Shown: piece after piece, positions 4,393 to 5,175 of the stretch
Numbering within the stretch: the stretch's first letter is position 1
How the letters are laid out: each line of letters opens with the position of its first letter
Source of the DNA: Nitrososphaerota archaeon
Lineage (GTDB): Archaea > Thermoproteota > Nitrososphaeria > Nitrososphaerales > Nitrososphaeraceae
Direction of reading: 5' to 3'
Assembly: GCA_005877345.1 (NCBI GenBank)
Contig: VBPR01000091.1
Coordinates: 1 to 5,175, forward strand
DNA length: 5,175 nucleotides
Made by a program: the position numbers and the translations under genes
Notes under the pieces: model-generated
Told to the model about the DNA's origin: nothing
The model's database searches: none
What the model saw: only the letters and a program-made list of their open reading frames with translations

Positions 4393-4494
4393 TTAAATTC
4401 TGCTTATCTGATAATTTTTTACTAGCATTAGCAAATTTGGGTTGGGTTCACTGAAATTTATATTCACATTAGGACCAAGCACACATTTTTTCAT
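4393..4494 (-). CDS. Possible 33-aa protein overlapping the upstream micro-ORF
   Basis: Thirty-three residues begin MKKCVLGPNVNINFSEPNPN and end NYQISRI. Its ATG overlaps the TGA of the micro-ORF at 4556-4491 as ATGA, the usual form of translational coupling. The composition is protein-like, with no recognised motif. It could also be the shifted continuation of a single decayed gene. Confidence 0.28.
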   Translation of the reverse strand: MKKCVLGPNVNINFSEPNPNLLMLVKNYQISRI

Positions 4495-4556
4495 TGTTTA
4501 ATTTCAACTGATATTCCTATCGCATAAAGTAAAATTATAAGTATCCATTCTATCAT
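4491..4556 (-). CDS. Possible 21-aa membrane peptide
   Basis: Twenty-one residues, MIEWILIILLYAIGISVEIK plus Q, form a single hydrophobic helix long enough to cross a membrane, with charged residues at both ends. It is too short for statistical support, and no good TATA box lies 25-30 bases upstream. The ATGA overlap with the next frame is the main reason to list it. Confidence 0.28.
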   Translation of the reverse strand: MIEWILIILLYAIGISVEIKQ

Positions 4557-4587
4557 GTAATTTCTATCTATGTTTCACATTCTTCCC

Positions 4588-4779
4588 TTAAACCTGAAAA
4601 AAGTTCTGGATCTGATTCTGGTTCTTAAAGCAGATTCGAACTAATTCATCATTTGAATGTGGTAAACAGTTTGCTGACTTCAAGAGTTCTTTGAATTCGC
4701 TAGCAAGTCGGAATGTCCCCCTCTCCTCAAACCACTTGGCATATTAAATCCTCATATTGCTAATTGATTCTATGAGCAT
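4588..4779 (-). pseudogene. Stop-interrupted gene remnant
   Basis: From an ATG at 4779 one minus-strand frame runs 64 codons to a TAA at 4590-4588, with one internal TAA at 4746-4744. The first part reads MLIESISNMRI; after the stop come 51 protein-like residues (YAKWFEERGTFRLASEFKEL, then LKSANCLPHSNDELVRICFK, ending QIQNFFQV). The downstream part has no start of its own for translation as found. The family is unknown. It is probably a remnant of a small helical protein; an unrelated chance frame is possible. Confidence 0.35.
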
Positions 4780-4784
4780 ATAAC
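4777..4784 (+). promoter_or_regulatory. Possible TATA box before the gene at 4819
   Basis: CATATAAC is centred about 38 bases before the TTG at 4819, which predicts a start near 4807 and a 12-base leader. This spacing is longer than at the other genes in the window and fits the idea that the present start is not the original one. Confidence 0.3.
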
Positions 4785-4818
4785 GAGCATTACAAAAAGA
4801 AATTGAAGAATCTAAACT

Positions 4819-5076
4819 TTGGCTCGAAAGAGAAAAAGAGATACTACTTACAAAAGAGATCTTGCTAATAGAATTGAATTAATAAATTGGGTTCTAGAAA
4901 ATATGAAAAATCCTGATATTCCCATTTGTGAAATTATAGAATCTAAAATGAATGAAATTATTTTAAACATAAATCAGACTCATACAATATTCGAGGTTGA
5001 TAAATTAGATAGCGAACTAAGGATTCTAGATTGGATTTTATATCAAGTTTGTAGTAACGAGATAAAAAGTATATGA
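4819..5076 (+). CDS. Small helical hypothetical protein, 5' end possibly frameshifted
   Basis: As it stands, a TTG start gives 85 residues: a basic head (MARKRKRDTTYKR) and a helical body (LANRIELINWVLENMKNPDI, then ICEIIESKMNEIILNINQTH, then DKLDSELRILDWILYQVC). It has no membrane segment or known motif; two helical hairpins are likely. The head may be an out-of-frame reading. The neighbouring frame over 4784-4840 gives LQKEIEESKLWLEREKE, a good amphipathic helix that would run smoothly into DTTYKRDLANRIEL if one base had been lost in the A-rich tract at 4832-4839. That frame has a TAA at 4781-4783 and no start after it, so the gene may be damaged. Next ATG: codon 29. Function unknown. Confidence 0.6.
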   Translation: MARKRKRDTTYKRDLANRIELINWVLENMKNPDIPICEIIESKMNEIILNINQTHTIFEVDKLDSELRILDWILYQVCSNEIKSI

Positions 5077-5079
5077 CTT

Positions 5080-5148
5080 ATGGATAAAGAAGAGAAAAGT
5101 AATGATGATTTACTAGATGCCTTAAGGTTGACATGTAAAGGGTATTAA
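5080..5148 (+). CDS. Possible 22-aa micro-ORF downstream of the helical protein
   Basis: An ATG three bases after the preceding TGA opens 22 codons, MDKEEKSNDDLLDALRLTCK then GY and TAA. The close spacing suggests a shared transcript. The acidic helical composition is protein-like, but the ORF is very short and could be the stump of a longer gene. An A/T-rich tail follows to the window end. Confidence 0.33.
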   Translation: MDKEEKSNDDLLDALRLTCKGY

Positions 5149-5175
5149 AATAAAATAAAAGATTAAGAATAGCAA

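Larger units (their letters stand above)
4325..4818. other. Stretch with only micro-ORFs and a gene remnant
   Basis: These roughly 500 bases have no convincing full gene. The minus strand holds two overlapping micro-ORFs (4556-4491 and 4494-4393), a third short frame (4389-4321, MVQFTHSLKSAK) whose TAA overlaps the PLAT-gene stop, and a stop-interrupted frame (4779-4588). Together these suggest a decaying minus-strand cluster. No stem-loop of the CTGGTGGG family was found here. Confidence 0.4.

Overview
The window looks like accessory, gene-poor DNA from an archaeon, most likely an ammonia-oxidising soil member of the Nitrososphaerota (Thaumarchaeota). The grounds are indirect. The DNA is strongly AT-rich. 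Several genes have an A/T-rich TATA-like box about 25-30 bases before the start codon and no Shine-Dalgarno sequence, as for leaderless archaeal transcripts. The proteins (small secreted Ser/Gly/Asn-rich and Cys-rich proteins, tiny zinc-binding proteins, lineage-specific unknowns) fit that group. No rRNA, tRNA, CRISPR array or transposase was seen, so the lineage rests on style and not on a marker gene.

Layout: 1-720 holds a possible micro-ORF at the edge, then an exported low-complexity protein (225-677) that ends in a hairpin terminator. 721-1115 holds a minus-strand gene broken by a TGA and a 44-residue CxxC/CxxC protein. 1240-2333 has almost no long ORF. It carries a series of same-strand stem-loops built on CTGGTGGG / CCCATCAG arms with a TTCAT loop motif, a gene remnant (1512-1637) and a 33-residue cysteine-rich protein (1629-1730, minus). 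2334-2705 (minus) encodes a protein with a C-terminal zinc ribbon. 2959/2989-3198 encodes a small secreted protein with six cysteines. 3257-3820 holds a micro-ORF, a large perfect inverted repeat, another stem-loop of the family and a frameshifted remnant related to the one at 1512. 3818-4324 encodes a PLAT/LH2-like protein. 4325-4820 holds minus-strand micro-ORFs and a second stop-interrupted remnant. 4819-5076 encodes a small helical protein that may have lost its correct 5' part by a frameshift, and a 22-codon ORF follows it.

The intact genes do not form an evident operon or pathway; nearly every one has its own promoter. The most striking feature is the stem-loop family. Five clear and one weaker copy lie on the same strand, with arm changes that mostly keep pairing through G-U wobble, which points to structured plus-strand RNA. 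Two of the copies lie next to the two paralogous remnants. The rest of the window looks like a decay zone with small independent genes.
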